Assembly: GCA_937951345.1 (NCBI GenBank)
Contig: CALFCF010000007.1
Location: 1 to 64,000, forward strand
Direction of reading: 5' to 3'
Length of the DNA stretch: 64,000 nucleotides
DNA from: an uncultured Granulosicoccaceae bacterium
GTDB taxonomy: Bacteria > Pseudomonadota > Gammaproteobacteria > Granulosicoccales > Granulosicoccaceae
A program made the translations under genes and the position numbers. Numbering within the stretch: the stretch's first letter is position 1; each line of letters begins with the position of its first letter. The notes beneath the pieces were generated by a model. That model had not been told where the DNA came from. It made no database searches and saw only the letters and a program-made list of their open reading frames with translations. Below, piece after piece: positions 63,871 to 64,000 of this stretch.

Positions 63871-64000
63871 CTGGAACTGCTCTGGTCGTTTGTTGGAGTA
63901 GGGCGATCTTGCCAGTTTGTTTGATTTAATCGTTATGATTGCGTTGATCAGCTGCATCTACAATTCGCCCGTTAATCCGATCACTAATTTGACTATCAAT
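63871..64000. other. Window end, no gene seen
   Basis: The last 130 bases hold no convincing ORF start or RNA feature. Confidence 0.4.

Noticed and set aside
1-64000. tRNA, rRNA, CRISPR arrays, integrases, toxin-antitoxin pairs or defence genes
   Set aside because: I looked for CCA-ended cloverleaf-like sequence, regularly spaced direct repeats and signature motifs of these systems and found none that stand up.

Overview
The window looks like chromosome from a free-living, probably marine, heterotrophic gammaproteobacterium. The evidence is gene order: lptD-surA-pdxA-rsmA-apaG-apaH in the classic order, a mltB-rlpA-dacA-ybeD-lipB-lipA block, and thiB-thiP behind a TPP riboswitch. ATP sulfurylase of the Sat type, a membrane pyrophosphatase, a tripartite tricarboxylate transporter and an MttB-like methyltransferase resemble what is found in Granulosicoccus-like or related marine lineages, but that placement is an inference. 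No rRNA, tRNA, CRISPR array, integrase or complete insertion sequence was seen.

Layout. 1-2230: thiamine transport genes (thiP cut by the window edge, thiB) with a TPP riboswitch. 2329-5441: a palindromic MITE-like element, a duplicated-domain lipoprotein ending in a heme motif, and an MscS channel. 5537-16196: metabolic and housekeeping genes (FAD oxidoreductase, GST, phosphodiesterase, MazG-like pyrophosphohydrolase, sat, two SDRs, a hydrolase, a PQQ-type dehydrogenase with a cytochrome c, a DUF3047 lipoprotein). 16156-25387: a GlyGly-CTERM protein, the lptD-to-apaH operon read leftward, and ung. 25504-27528: hppA. 28005-35081: a tightly coupled catabolic operon (GntR, DapA-family, aldehyde dehydrogenase, MttB-like, FAD oxidase, amidohydrolase). 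35245-41592: cell-wall genes, lipoate synthesis and an outer-membrane DUF481 protein. 41929-44248: a divergent SucCD-like pair. 44274-47474: a ComEA-like protein, then kbl-tdh for threonine breakdown. 47475-48909: a gene-poor islet with a small membrane protein and a broken gene. 48910-54787: aldo/keto reductase, potABC without potD, and a formyltransferase/GINT1-like fusion. 55425-63870: tctCBA, GntR, a ThDP enzyme, a formyl-CoA:oxalate CoA-transferase and a 10-formyl-THF hydrolase-like protein, together reading as an oxalate-type catabolic unit.

The most unusual material is: the aerobic-looking MttB-like operon; the oxalate-type operon with a non-standard ThDP enzyme; a threonine dehydrogenase lacking all four structural-zinc cysteines; a two-copy MITE-like element that supplies the end of potC; GTATAC-centred palindromes in front of three catabolic operons; and a lipB whose conserved N-terminus extends upstream of its only standard start codon.
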